The notes below the pieces were generated by a model. The model had not been told where the DNA came from, did not search any database, and was given only the letters and a program-made list of their open reading frames with translations. 64,000 nucleotides of DNA from JBNAVJ01 sp049700455 (lineage in GTDB: Bacteria; Bacteroidota; Ignavibacteria; Tepidaquicellales; Tepidaquicellaceae): positions 248,001-312,000 of the forward strand of contig JBNAVJ010000001.1 of assembly GCA_049700455.1 (NCBI GenBank). Reading direction: 5' to 3'. This document shows positions 23,089 through 32,129 of the stretch, piece after piece. Made by a program: the position numbers and the translations under genes. Position 1 is the first letter of the stretch, and each line of letters starts with the position of its first letter.

Positions 23089-25704
23089 TTATTTCAAAAG
23101 AACCATCTTTTTGCTAACACTGAAATTCCTTGTCAAGAGTTTATAAAAGTATACTCCACCTGGCAGGTTTTCAGCATTGAATGTTATTTCATAAACTCCA
23201 GGAGACTGTGTTTCGTTAACAAGTTTCTGGACTAATTTCCCCTGTATATTGTAAACATTTAAGTTAACAAATGTTTTTTCTTCATCAGCAACATTTCCCT
23301 TGACCACTGGAATTTGGTATTTTATGCGAGTAATTGGATTGAAAGGATTGGGATAATTTTGATATAAAAGAAATTCTTTTGGAACTTCATTTCCTGTTTG
23401 TTGAACAAAGACAGGATTAGAATAAAGTTTACGTTCATAGATACCATTTCCATGAGTTGCAGCTCGTAATTTTCTACCAACAGGAACCACGGTCAAATCA
23501 AACACCAAACAGTAAGGCATCCCTGTCCGATACTCAAACCAATTTACACCCCCATTAGTTGATACATACACACCAAGGTCATTACCAACATAAATGTTAT
23601 TAGGATATAAAGGATCAACAGTAATTGACTGATGAGGAACATTTGGTAAATTTGAAGTAATATCAATCCAGTTAATTCCCCCATTAGTAGACTTTATAAC
23701 ATGGGTAGTATCAAATCCACCAAAAGTAACATAAACATCTTTAGCACTATATGGATTGGTTGTAATATCAGTTGGGTAGCGATTGGGAACAACAGGAGAA
23801 GTAACATTACTCCAATTAACACCTCCATTAGTTGATCTCCATATTGCAGCATTTGTGCTGCCCTCAGGAGTTGTTCCTACATAAACTGTATCGACTGATA
23901 ACCAGGAAACTGCCATCGACAGAGCTTTCCCACCATTAAAATACCCTAATGAGGAAGAAAAACTTGTCCCTCCGTTGGTTGATTTATAGAAATTTGTTCC
24001 TGCAATATATATTATATTGGGATTTGCCGTACAAACAATAAAAGGAGTAGCAAAACAATAATAATTAGAATTACCGGAATTAGGAACAGATAAACTGCTC
24101 CAACTTACTCCTCCATTATTAGAACGGTACACTGCACCGTATGAGTATTCTGTATAACAAATATTTTTATTTTGAGAATTGACCTGACTACAAAAACCAT
24201 CCCCGACGAAGGTTTTATACCAGGCTACAGTCCCTTGATAAAATGCTGATCTATTATCCTGAAGCCCCCCGATACAAAATATTGAATCAGTAAAAGAATT
24301 TCCAAGACTTGCATAAAATTGAGAAGTAACATAGCCCCCATTACAAGAATAAAATGATTCACAAAAGTTATTGGAACGGTATAATCCTCCATCAGCTGCA
24401 ATATAAACTTTATTTGGATCTTTAGGGTTCACTGCAAAATAATGAATATCAGCATGGACAAAATTAGCAGGTCCTTCGGGATCGCCGGGTGGTGTAGCCC
24501 CAGTATTCCAAGCGGACCAATCTGACTTTATTACAAAACTTGTTCCAAAGTCAGTTGACTTATAAACATCAACAGCACCACCTAAAATCAAATTAGCACT
24601 ATAAGGATGAACTTTAATAGCATTATTATACCAACCTTGAACTCCTTGCCAGCTGCTATTAAAATACCCCAATGTCCAATTTAAACCACCATTAGTAGTT
24701 CTATAAAAACCTACATACGAATTTATATCATTTGAAATACTTGCATAAATAATGTTCGGATCAGGATTAAAAATGTCAAGGGAAGCTTTGCCACTCCAAA
24801 AAGTTGGTAACCCTGTAGTTCCATTAGATAATTTTGTCCAGCTGTTACCTCCATTGGTTGATTTATAAATACCAACATTAGCATTAGGGACATTGTTACT
24901 TAAATTTCCAATCGATACATAAAGTATATTTGTATCAATTGGATTAATAATTAAATCCATAGCCATCTGGTAATTCAGAATATTAAACCAATTACCTCCG
25001 GCATTAATAGATTTAAATACTCCCTCACTTGTTGCTGCATAAAGAATATTGTGGTTCTTTGGATTTAAAATAATATCCCATACTCCTGTTTGATTATTAT
25101 AACTCCAATCAAGACTTTTCGTCCAGGTAATCCCTCCATTAGTAGTTTTCAATATACCTATACCATACATTCCTCTGGTCACACGGATATTCACCCCATT
25201 ATTAATTGAGTAGTGATAACCGTAATTTTCTCCCGTTCCAATATACATTATGTTAGGATTTAATGAATCAATAAGGATACTGCTAACTGCCAGTGCTGGA
25301 TATCCAGTATTTATCATAGTCCAAGCATTAGCTCCAATGCCACCGGTAGTAGATTTCCACAATCCTCCTGATGCCGAACCAATGAAAATTATGTTAGTAT
25401 CAACAGGATGTACCGCAATAGCAAGACTTCTACCACCAATATTGTTAGGTCCTAAAGACGTCCAGGAATCAAGATTATCAACCTCAGTATTAGAAAGGTA
25501 CTTTCGGGAATATTCAAAAGCAGTATAATATTTATCTTTTGGAATATCTTTATTTGGATAAGCTCGAATTTGAGACATAAATTGAAATGCCTCAAGAGCA
25601 TCTGATTCACTTTTGGTATTGTTTGGCTTGATAATAAATGTTAATGTTATGTAAGAAGATATAATCAAAAAAATAATTAGAGAGGTTGGTCTAAATTTTT
25701 TCAT
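23089..25704 (-). CDS. Secreted BNR/sortilin-like beta-propeller protein with type IX secretion signal
   Basis: A large (871-residue) exported protein. After an N-terminal hydrophobic signal (residues 8-25) there are many repeats of the BNR/VPS10 propeller kind, each with a K/S-TNGGxxW motif, for example KSTNGGITW, KSINAGGNWF, STNGGNSW, RSNNGGVSW and KSTNGGINW, alternating with xNIIYxG strands. The last 85 residues are a T9SS C-terminal domain starting LLYQNYPNPFNPITRIKYQIP and ending in a FYKLLTRNFSVSKKMVLLK-like strand. It should be exported across the outer membrane and attached or released at the surface. The propeller probably binds glycans or protein, but no glycoside hydrolase catalytic residues are visible. 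Single gene with its own promoter. Confidence 0.85.
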   Translation of the reverse strand: MKKFRPTSLIIFLIISSYITLTFIIKPNNTKSESDALEAFQFMSQIRAYPNKDIPKDKYYTAFEYSRKYLSNTEVDNLDSWTSLGPNNIGGRSLAIAVHPVDTNIIFIGSASGGLWKSTTGGIGANAWTMINTGYPALAVSSILIDSLNPNIMYIGTGENYGYHYSINNGVNIRVTRGMYGIGILKTTNGGITWTKSLDWSYNNQTGVWDIILNPKNHNILYAATSEGVFKSINAGGNWFNILNYQMAMDLIINPIDTNILYVSIGNLSNNVPNANVGIYKSTNGGNSWTKLSNGTTGLPTFWSGKASLDIFNPDPNIIYASISNDINSYVGFYRTTNGGLNWTLGYFNSSWQGVQGWYNNAIKVHPYSANLILGGAVDVYKSTDFGTSFVIKSDWSAWNTGATPPGDPEGPANFVHADIHYFAVNPKDPNKVYIAADGGLYRSNNFCESFYSCNGGYVTSQFYASLGNSFTDSIFCIGGLQDNRSAFYQGTVAWYKTFVGDGFCSQVNSQNKNICYTEYSYGAVYRSNNGGVSWSSLSVPNSGNSNYYCFATPFIVCTANPNIIYIAGTNFYKSTNGGTSFSSSLGYFNGGKALSMAVSWLSVDTVYVGTTPEGSTNAAIWRSTNGGVNWSNVTSPVVPNRYPTDITTNPYSAKDVYVTFGGFDTTHVIKSTNGGINWIDITSNLPNVPHQSITVDPLYPNNIYVGNDLGVYVSTNGGVNWFEYRTGMPYCLVFDLTVVPVGRKLRAATHGNGIYERKLYSNPVFVQQTGNEVPKEFLLYQNYPNPFNPITRIKYQIPVVKGNVADEEKTFVNLNVYNIQGKLVQKLVNETQSPGVYEITFNAENLPGGVYFYKLLTRNFSVSKKMVLLK

Positions 25705-25708
25705 AAGT

Positions 25709-25751
25709 CTTGTTTTTTGAAAAATTATTCTAACATTAAATCAAAAACAAG
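25709..25751. repeat. Inverted repeat in the divergent 25704/25769 promoter region
   Basis: CTTGTTTTTTG (25709-25719) and CAAAAACAAG (25742-25751) are complementary apart from one unpaired T, separated by 22 nt. It fills the short (64-nt) gap between two divergent genes. Could be chance in AT-rich DNA or an operator. Confidence 0.3.
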
Positions 25752-25768
25752 ATAAATTCCAGTCACAA

Positions 25769-26983
25769 ATGCCAGAAAAACCACAAATAGTTACTTACGG
25801 AGAAGTATTACAGGATGCTTATAAACAAATAGTCGAATGTGCAAAGTACGGAACCTACGCAGTACTTTGTGCTGACCACCATGTGGGGTATAGTATGCCA
25901 ATAGGCGGAGTTGTAGCATATAAAGATTATATCAGTCCGTCAGGGGTGGGATTTGATATAGCCTGCGGGAATAAGGCCGTAATGACTGACCTTAACGTTG
26001 GCGATATTGAAATCAAAAAAATAATGGATGAAATAGTAAAAAGAATTGGTTTCGGATTGGCAAGACCAAATCCAGAGCCGGTTGACCATCCAGTTCTGGA
26101 AAAAATTTCAAAAGCAGAATTTAAGCCACAGCGTAAACTTTACGAATTAGCAAAAGAACAAATTGGCACTGTTGGTGCTGGTAATCACTACGTTGATTTA
26201 TTCAAAGATGAAGAAGGAAGGCTATGGATAGGGGTCCATTTCGGCTCACGGGGGTTTGGTCATAAAACTGCAATGGGATTTCTTGCTCTAGCACGCGGTT
26301 TAAAATTTGAAGAACTCCCAAAAGGCGTGAACTCAATTTCAGCACCACCAACTCTAATCAGAATTGACTCGGAACTTGGTCAGGATTATATCTATGCGAT
26401 GAATCTTGCTGGAGAATATGCTTATGCAGGTAGAGACCTTGTTGTAGATAAAGTTCTTGAAATATTGGGAGCAAAAAGTTTGTATAGTGTACATAATCAC
26501 CATAACTTTGCATGGAAAGAGGAACATTTCGGGGAGACATTCTGGGTAATAAGGAAAGGTTGCACCCCCGCATTTCCTGGTCAACAATCTTTTATTGGGT
26601 CTACAATGGGAGAAGAATCGGTAATAGTGGAAGGCATTGATAATGAAGAAGCCCGCAAGGCACTTTTTTCAACAGTGCATGGGGCTGGAAGATTAATATC
26701 AAGAACTAAAGCTGCTGGCAGAAGAAAATGGATCAGGAAAAAAGGAGTATTGAAACCTGTATTTGTCTCAAAAGGACTAATAAATTTTGAGCATGTAAGA
26801 CAAGAATTAGCGGAAAAAGGTATTGAGTTAAGAGGTGGAAGTGCTGACGAAGCTCCAGAAGTATATAAACGACTTGATGATGTTTTAAAATATCATAAAA
26901 ATACTATCAAAATTTTGCACCGTTTGAAACCAATAGGGGTTGCTATGGCTGGCGAAGATATCTATGATCCTTATAAAGATTAA
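25769..26983 (+). CDS. rtcB: RNA-splicing ligase RtcB
   Basis: The 404-residue RNA ligase joins 2',3'-cyclic phosphate or 3'-phosphate ends to 5'-OH ends using GTP and Mn2+. Metal and catalytic residues are in place: Cys66 in FDIACGNK, AGNHYVD with His140, HFGSRGFGHK with His157, the NHHNF group (243-247), and the guanylylated histidine His304 in STVHGAGR. The C-terminal RLKPIGVAMAGED is conserved. The short form lacks the N-terminal extension of archaeal enzymes. No rtcA, rtcR or archease gene is in the window, so it may serve in RNA repair alone. It is divergent from the T9SS protein and followed 40 nt later by a lipoprotein. Confidence 0.95.
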   Translation: MPEKPQIVTYGEVLQDAYKQIVECAKYGTYAVLCADHHVGYSMPIGGVVAYKDYISPSGVGFDIACGNKAVMTDLNVGDIEIKKIMDEIVKRIGFGLARPNPEPVDHPVLEKISKAEFKPQRKLYELAKEQIGTVGAGNHYVDLFKDEEGRLWIGVHFGSRGFGHKTAMGFLALARGLKFEELPKGVNSISAPPTLIRIDSELGQDYIYAMNLAGEYAYAGRDLVVDKVLEILGAKSLYSVHNHHNFAWKEEHFGETFWVIRKGCTPAFPGQQSFIGSTMGEESVIVEGIDNEEARKALFSTVHGAGRLISRTKAAGRRKWIRKKGVLKPVFVSKGLINFEHVRQELAEKGIELRGGSADEAPEVYKRLDDVLKYHKNTIKILHRLKPIGVAMAGEDIYDPYKD

Positions 26984-27023
26984 TGTCAGGAATTAATTTG
27001 CCATACAAAATGTTAAAGAGATT

Positions 27024-27470
27024 ATGAGAAAAGTGTACTTGTTTTTATTTTTACTTACTATTATAGGATGTAATACCAAATCAACCGTCGAACCAGAAAC
27101 TTACACACTGTTATATCAGAAGCCAGGGTTGCTCGATAGTTTAATTGGAACGTGTTCTACTTTTCTAATTCGGACTATTATATTAGATACAGTCAATACA
27201 ATTGATCATCAAAAGCTACAAATCAATTTGAATGCACAAACTGATGGAGATCTTTCTTCAGTTGAAATGTTCTACTACAAAGGTGATAGTACAAAAACTC
27301 TTTTTGTTCTTAGTGGTATAAATCAAATAAATAACACTTCTGCCGTAACTACTTTTTCCCCTCAAAGTAATACACAAATATATCTCAGATTGAAGCTTTA
27401 TTCTTCCGTTTGCACTGGACAGTTATATTCATTAAGTGTTAGAAATGTTGTTATCAAAGGGATAAAATAA
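27024..27470 (+). CDS. Predicted lipoprotein, unknown function
   Basis: A 148-residue protein with a short signal ending in the lipobox TIIGC (cysteine at about residue 16), a serine/threonine-rich linker, and a beta-rich mature domain with three further cysteines. Two of them, in LIGTCSTFL and SSVCTGQL, could form a disulfide. It resembles small Bacteroidota-type surface lipoproteins in layout, but I recognise no family. It lies 40 nt after rtcB on the same strand, with no clear functional link. Confidence 0.65.
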   Translation: MRKVYLFLFLLTIIGCNTKSTVEPETYTLLYQKPGLLDSLIGTCSTFLIRTIILDTVNTIDHQKLQINLNAQTDGDLSSVEMFYYKGDSTKTLFVLSGINQINNTSAVTTFSPQSNTQIYLRLKLYSSVCTGQLYSLSVRNVVIKGIK

Positions 27471-27963
27471 AAGCTTGCATTAATCCACTTTAATTCATAC
27501 CCCTCGATGATAGTGACTCAGATTCATTCCTGAACAAATAATGTTTCATCAAAAACAGAATTAAAAGACTTTCCTTTCAACTTCTCCCAATTTAGACTAA
27601 CTGTTGCTTTTTCAATTAATACTACTACAAATTTTCTTGATTATTTTATAAAAATGTCTTTTTCGTTTAACCCTGAATAAAAATCAGACCAAGTGAGAAA
27701 TAATAGCTATATTATTATAATGTATTAACATATTCTCCAATTTATAAACCTAAATAATATTAAGTAACTTTTCTAGCACCATTTATAAATTTATCTTTCC
27801 AAAGTTTTAATTTTTTTCAAGTACTTCTATCGATGAAAGAAGTATATTATTATCTGTTATTAGGTAGAGTTTCCAAACTAAAGGATTTTAATATTTTTAT
27901 AATGCATACAGGAGAGTGGTTTTTGAGTTTTTTTTAAGGTACTGGTAAGTTAATTTAAGGAAT
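27471..27963. other. Intergenic region (493 nt) before cysS without a gene
   Basis: AT-rich stretch with no open frame of coding quality. It has several T runs (27641-27662) and a small stem-loop at 27822-27844. Nothing in it looks like a tRNA, T-box or known riboswitch. Confidence 0.6.
27822..27844 (+). promoter_or_regulatory. Stem-loop in the cysS upstream region
   Basis: TACTTCT (27822-27828) pairs with AGAAGTA (27838-27844) over a 9-nt loop, 119 nt before the cysS ATG. A short AT-dominated hairpin of uncertain meaning; it could be in the leader of the cysS transcript. Confidence 0.3.
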
Positions 27964-29379
27964 ATGAAAAAACTGGTTTTATTTAATACCTTAACAAGAA
28001 GAAAAGAAGAATTTGTTCCAATAGAACCTGGTAAAGTAAGAATGTATTGTTGTGGACCCACAGTTTATAATTATGCCCATATTGGAAATTTAAGGTCTTA
28101 CTTTTTTGAGGATATCCTTAAAAGAGCGCTACTTTACAATGGCTATGATGTAATTCACGTAATGAATATTACTGACGTTGGACATCTTGTCTCAGATGCT
28201 GATGAAGGAGAAGATAAGATGGAAAAAGGGGCTAAACGGGAGGGCAAAACTGTTTGGGAAATAGCAGAGTTTTTTACTTCCGCCTTTAAAAAGGATATAG
28301 CTCTTCTGAATATTTTACCTCCGTCTGTTTATTGTAAGGCAACAGATTACATCAAAGAACAAATTGAAATGATTAAGTGTCTTGAGGAAAAAGGATATAC
28401 CTATATTACTTCTGATGGTGTTTATTATGATACTTCAAAATTTCCTGATTATGGAAAACTTGCAAGATTGGACATTGAAGGATTAAAGGAGGGGTTAAGA
28501 GTAGAGTTTTCTGAAGAGAAAAGGAATAAAACTGATTTTGCACTCTGGAAATTTTCACCAAAGGATAGACAACGTCAAATGGAATGGGATTCTCCATGGG
28601 GAAAAGGCTTTCCGGGATGGCATATTGAGTGTTCGGCGATGAGTAGAAAATTTCTTGGAGATACATTTGATATTCACTGTGGGGGGGTTGATCATATACC
28701 CATCCATCATACAAACGAGATAGCCCAATCGGAAGGTTGTACAGGAAAGAAATTTGTAAATTACTGGATTCATGGGGAATTTCTCATAGAGGAACAGGGA
28801 AAAATGTCAAAGTCGGCAGGTGAGTTTCTGCGACTGCAAACCCTTATAGATAAAGGATATTCACCGTTAGATTACAGGTACTTTCTTTTAATGACTCATT
28901 ATAGAAAAAAAATAAAGTTCTCTTTTGATAATTTAGATGCAGCAAAAAACGGATATAATAATCTAAAATATAAACTTGCGGAACTTCTTTCTGAAAAAAC
29001 CCAGGAGGAATTAAGAGAGGATATTATTGAAACCTGGCATAATCTATTTCTTGAAGCAATCAACGATGACCTTAACACCCCTGAAGCTCTTGCTTTATTA
29101 TGGGATATTATTAAGGATGATAAGCTTTACCCATCAGAAAGAATCTATCTTGCAAAAGATTTTGACAAAATTCTTGGATTAGATTTTTCTAAAATTCAGC
29201 CACTTAAAGGGTCAGAAACAATTCCTGAGGGAATAATAAGACTTGCTGAACAAAGAAAAACCGCCAGAGCAAACAAAGATTTCAAATTGGCTGATGACCT
29301 TCGAATTCAAATCCAGAATGCTGGTTTTGAGATTATCGATCTCAAGGAAAACAACTATGAGATTAGAAAAAGGTTGTGA
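27964..29379 (+). CDS. cysS: Cysteinyl-tRNA synthetase
   Basis: The 471-residue class I synthetase charges tRNA-Cys. It has the zinc-binding cysteine start CCGPTVYNYAHIGNLRSYF (Cys29/30, HIGN as the HIGH motif at 39-42), PGWHIECSAMS with a zinc/substrate cysteine, GGVDHIPIHHTNEIAQSE, and KMSKS at 280-284. The C-terminal DALR helix bundle ends AGFEIIDLK. A G7 run (28681-28687) encodes the conserved CGGVD. Length is typical. The gene ends directly against the convergent lipoprotein gene. Confidence 0.96.
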   Translation: MKKLVLFNTLTRRKEEFVPIEPGKVRMYCCGPTVYNYAHIGNLRSYFFEDILKRALLYNGYDVIHVMNITDVGHLVSDADEGEDKMEKGAKREGKTVWEIAEFFTSAFKKDIALLNILPPSVYCKATDYIKEQIEMIKCLEEKGYTYITSDGVYYDTSKFPDYGKLARLDIEGLKEGLRVEFSEEKRNKTDFALWKFSPKDRQRQMEWDSPWGKGFPGWHIECSAMSRKFLGDTFDIHCGGVDHIPIHHTNEIAQSEGCTGKKFVNYWIHGEFLIEEQGKMSKSAGEFLRLQTLIDKGYSPLDYRYFLLMTHYRKKIKFSFDNLDAAKNGYNNLKYKLAELLSEKTQEELREDIIETWHNLFLEAINDDLNTPEALALLWDIIKDDKLYPSERIYLAKDFDKILGLDFSKIQPLKGSETIPEGIIRLAEQRKTARANKDFKLADDLRIQIQNAGFEIIDLKENNYEIRKRL

Positions 29380-29910
29380 TTATTTATTTTGCTGTCCCAG
29401 CATCTTATAAAGTTCTTCCCATTTTTCTTTGGGCACCTGACGTTTTAATAGTTCTGAAAGGTTCTCTATTTCTTCCTTCTTAGTAGAAGGAAAAGGAGGT
29501 GTTTGTTTTAATTGAGGTGGTCTATCAAGCAAAGGATCATTATCAGCAATTACAACTCTTATTATAGTTGTTGAGCCACCTATCGGCGTTTTATCAAATG
29601 GCAATGGCTCAATATCGTGTTCTAGCAAGCCAACCGCATTGATTCCATCATTTATTTGGGCAAGCGTATCTGCCGATACCTTGAATTCATACGTAACAGA
29701 GGGATTATTAGCACCATAGGCGTAAACCAGAATTCCTCGTCCTTCCGTTGTTATAGTAAGAGTGTATTCATACTGGTAAGGTGGAGGAAGAGGGCCCGAA
29801 TGATATAACAGAGAAACCGAACTCCAGGGATAGGTTGTTGTAGTTAAGTTCTGAGATTTTGTACACCCAAAAGACAGAATTAATATAGCCAGGGTTATTA
29901 TTGTTTTCAT
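29380..29910 (-). CDS. Predicted lipoprotein, unknown function
   Basis: I prefer ATG 29910 (176 residues), which gives a standard lipoprotein signal MKTIITLAILILSFGC with the cysteine at residue 16; an ATG 27 nt further upstream adds a basic nonapeptide. The mature domain is beta-rich (YEYTLTITTEGRGILVYAYG), has a helix SADTLAQINDGINAVGLL and a proline/lysine-rich C-terminal part ending in a helix (KEKWEELYKMLGQQNK). I recognise no family. It runs convergently against cysS with zero spacing. Confidence 0.68.
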   Translation of the reverse strand: MKTIITLAILILSFGCTKSQNLTTTTYPWSSVSLLYHSGPLPPPYQYEYTLTITTEGRGILVYAYGANNPSVTYEFKVSADTLAQINDGINAVGLLEHDIEPLPFDKTPIGGSTTIIRVVIADNDPLLDRPPQLKQTPPFPSTKKEEIENLSELLKRQVPKEKWEELYKMLGQQNK

Positions 29911-30420
29911 AGATATTATTGTTTTTTTACTTCTCATATATTATCATACTTAAAGAAACGAAATGTGTTCCCTTTCGGTAATTTAATATTGTAGTTTGTA
30001 GCTTAAGTTATAAAAATACTCTCTTTTTTACAATAAAATAAGACGGGTTATAATATCCGACTTCTTTGAGGTTGATATATTGGATGTTTTATCGTTTTTC
30101 CATTCACGTTTAGATTAAATTTCTGTTAACAATAAACTATTTTGCACGAAAATAATCGTGTAGGGGTTGAATATTGATATAGAATATCAGCCCATCCTCG
30201 TAGCTTTATTTAGAATCTAAACATTAATATACGAAATTTGTTTTTGAGAATACCCTTATCGTTTTGTCAAAATCCGAAAAAACTTTTTTGATCTTTAAAT
30301 TTTATTGGGGTTCAAAACTCATTTTTCCCAGCGGTGTTTTGTTTGATTGTATTGTGTTTGTTATATTAGTTATCTTTTTAAATTGCTATATTTATTATAA
30401 TTTGACGTGTTTTCTAAGTT
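29911..30420. other. Intergenic region (510 nt) between a lipoprotein and a glycosyltransferase gene
   Basis: Divergent promoter region, strongly AT-rich, without an open frame of coding quality. Small symmetric elements are TGATAT-aga-ATATCA (30175-30189) and a 5-bp hairpin CACGA/TCGTG (30145-30160); both are short enough to be chance. I see no RNA gene. Confidence 0.6.
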
Positions 30421-31365
30421 ATGATAAAAGACCATAGAGAAATATATCTATCTATTATAATTCCCTTATATAACGAGGAAGAATCCCTGAAAGAGCTGAG
30501 TCAGCAGATAAGCTCAACATTAGGCCAATATACTTCTAATTATGAAGTAATTTTTATAGATGACGGAAGCACAGATAATTCTTATAAAATAATTGAAGAA
30601 ATTAATTCTAATGACCCTCGTTTCAAATGTATAAAACTGAGAAAGAACTATGGCAAATCTGCTGCATTATCAATAGGTTTTCGGGAAGCAAAAGGCCACT
30701 ATGTAGTTACTATGGATGCAGATTTACAGGACGATCCAACTGAAATTCCTGAAATGATTTCAATTCTTGAAAGAGGTTATGATCTTGTTTCCGGCTGGAA
30801 AAAGATACGGTATGATCCATTTATTAAGAAACATACCTCCAAAATTTTTAATTTTGTCACATCCAAAGTTTCAGGGATAAGGTTGCATGATTTTAACTGT
30901 GGTTTGAAAGCCTACAAAAAGGATGTAGTTAAGTCTCTGAAAGTTTATGGAGAAATGCACCGATATCTTCCAGCACTGGCTCATCTGTCTGGTTTTAAGG
31001 TAACCGAAAAAATTGTAAAACATCATCCCCGAAAATATGGTACTACAAAGTTTGGTGCAAATAGATTCTTAAATGGTTTTCTGGATTTGCTTACAGTGAT
31101 ATTTACAACAAAGTTTATTAAAAAACCCTTACACCTATTTGGGTTTTTTGGGATTTTATCCTCAGTAATCGGATTTTTCATTATTTTATATCTGACATTA
31201 CTTAAATTTTTAGAAAGAGCTTCGATAAGTAATCGTCCACTTTTTTTAGTTGGGATTCTTTTTATTATAGTTGGTTTTCAATCCTTCTCACTGGGATTAA
31301 TTGCAGAAATGATAACTAGATCTTCTCATCAAGATGAAGATATTTACATTGAGAAAACTCTATGA
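30421..31365 (+). CDS. Family 2 glycosyltransferase with C-terminal membrane helices (dolichol-phosphate mannosyltransferase/GtrB-like)
   Basis: The 314-residue protein has a GT-A domain: SIIIPLYNEEESLKEL, FIDDGSTDNSY (about 52-62) and MDADLQDDPTEI (about 96-107), the metal-binding aspartates of this family. The basic segment VKHHPRKYGTTKFGANRF follows, and two hydrophobic helices (about 235-265 and 275-302) complete the protein. It probably moves a sugar from a nucleotide donor to a polyprenyl phosphate on the cytosolic face. It overlaps lpxA by 4 nt, suggesting an envelope-polysaccharide or lipid A role. Confidence 0.87.
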   Translation: MIKDHREIYLSIIIPLYNEEESLKELSQQISSTLGQYTSNYEVIFIDDGSTDNSYKIIEEINSNDPRFKCIKLRKNYGKSAALSIGFREAKGHYVVTMDADLQDDPTEIPEMISILERGYDLVSGWKKIRYDPFIKKHTSKIFNFVTSKVSGIRLHDFNCGLKAYKKDVVKSLKVYGEMHRYLPALAHLSGFKVTEKIVKHHPRKYGTTKFGANRFLNGFLDLLTVIFTTKFIKKPLHLFGFFGILSSVIGFFIILYLTLLKFLERASISNRPLFLVGILFIIVGFQSFSLGLIAEMITRSSHQDEDIYIEKTL

Positions 31366-32129
31366 ACTTCAGCGAAATAAGCCCACAAGCAAAAATTGGA
31401 AATAATGTCAAAATTGGCAATTTCACTGTAATTAAAAATAATGTTGTAATAGGAGATAATGTTGTCATTGGTTCTAACGTATTAATAGATAATGGGGCAA
31501 GAATAGGCAACAATGTAAACATTCATCACGGAGCTGTAATATCAAGTATCCCGCAAGATCTGAAATATAAAGGAGAAGAAACAACACTCGAGATAGGTGA
31601 TGGAACAATTGTGCGCGAATATGCTACTCTGAACAAAGGTACTTCATATAGTGGTAAAACTATAATTGGAAGCAATTGTCTTATAATGGCTTACGCTCAC
31701 ATCGCGCATGATTGTATTATTGGAAATAGCGTAATCCTTGCTAACGGAGTTAATCTTGCTGGACATGTTTTCATAGATGACTATGCAATTATTGGAGGAT
31801 TGTGTGGTATTCATCAGTTCTGCAGAATAGGGAAACATTCTATTCTTGCGTTTCATTCCAGAGTAGTTAAGGACGTTCCTCCCTATATAACCGCCGGTAG
31901 TTATCCATTAAAATATGAAGGGTTAAATTTAATAGGGTTAAAACGACGAAATTTTTCCTCTGAGACAATTAATACTATAAAGGAAATCTATGACATCATA
32001 TATAAAGGGAAATATAATATCGGCGATGCTCTTGAATACATTAGAAAAAATTATCAAATCGAAAATGAAGTAAAAGAAATTGTCGAATTTATTGTATCAA
32101 GTAACAGAGGTATCATTTCTGACAGATGA
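31362..32129 (+). CDS. lpxA: Acyl-ACP--UDP-N-acetylglucosamine O-acyltransferase (LpxA)
   Basis: The 255-residue protein starts with a left-handed beta-helix of hexapeptide repeats (AKIGNNVKIGNFTVI, VVIGDNVVIGSNVLI) and holds the LpxA signatures SSIPQDLKYKGEETTLEIGD (61-80) and AYAHIAHDC with the catalytic histidine at about 116 (E. coli His125). The C-terminal helical part has YEGLNLIGLKRR and EIYDIIYKG. LpxA transfers a hydroxyacyl chain to UDP-GlcNAc, the first step of lipid A synthesis. It lies between a glycosyltransferase and the CYTH gene with 4-nt overlaps on both sides. No lpxD, lpxC or fabZ is in the window. Confidence 0.93.
   Translation: MNFSEISPQAKIGNNVKIGNFTVIKNNVVIGDNVVIGSNVLIDNGARIGNNVNIHHGAVISSIPQDLKYKGEETTLEIGDGTIVREYATLNKGTSYSGKTIIGSNCLIMAYAHIAHDCIIGNSVILANGVNLAGHVFIDDYAIIGGLCGIHQFCRIGKHSILAFHSRVVKDVPPYITAGSYPLKYEGLNLIGLKRRNFSSETINTIKEIYDIIYKGKYNIGDALEYIRKNYQIENEVKEIVEFIVSSNRGIISDR

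Noticed and set aside
23089..25704. Repeated DNA or CRISPR-like array in the propeller gene
   Set aside because: The repeats are at protein level (TNGG-W blades) with diverged codons and variable spacing, and the frame is open throughout.
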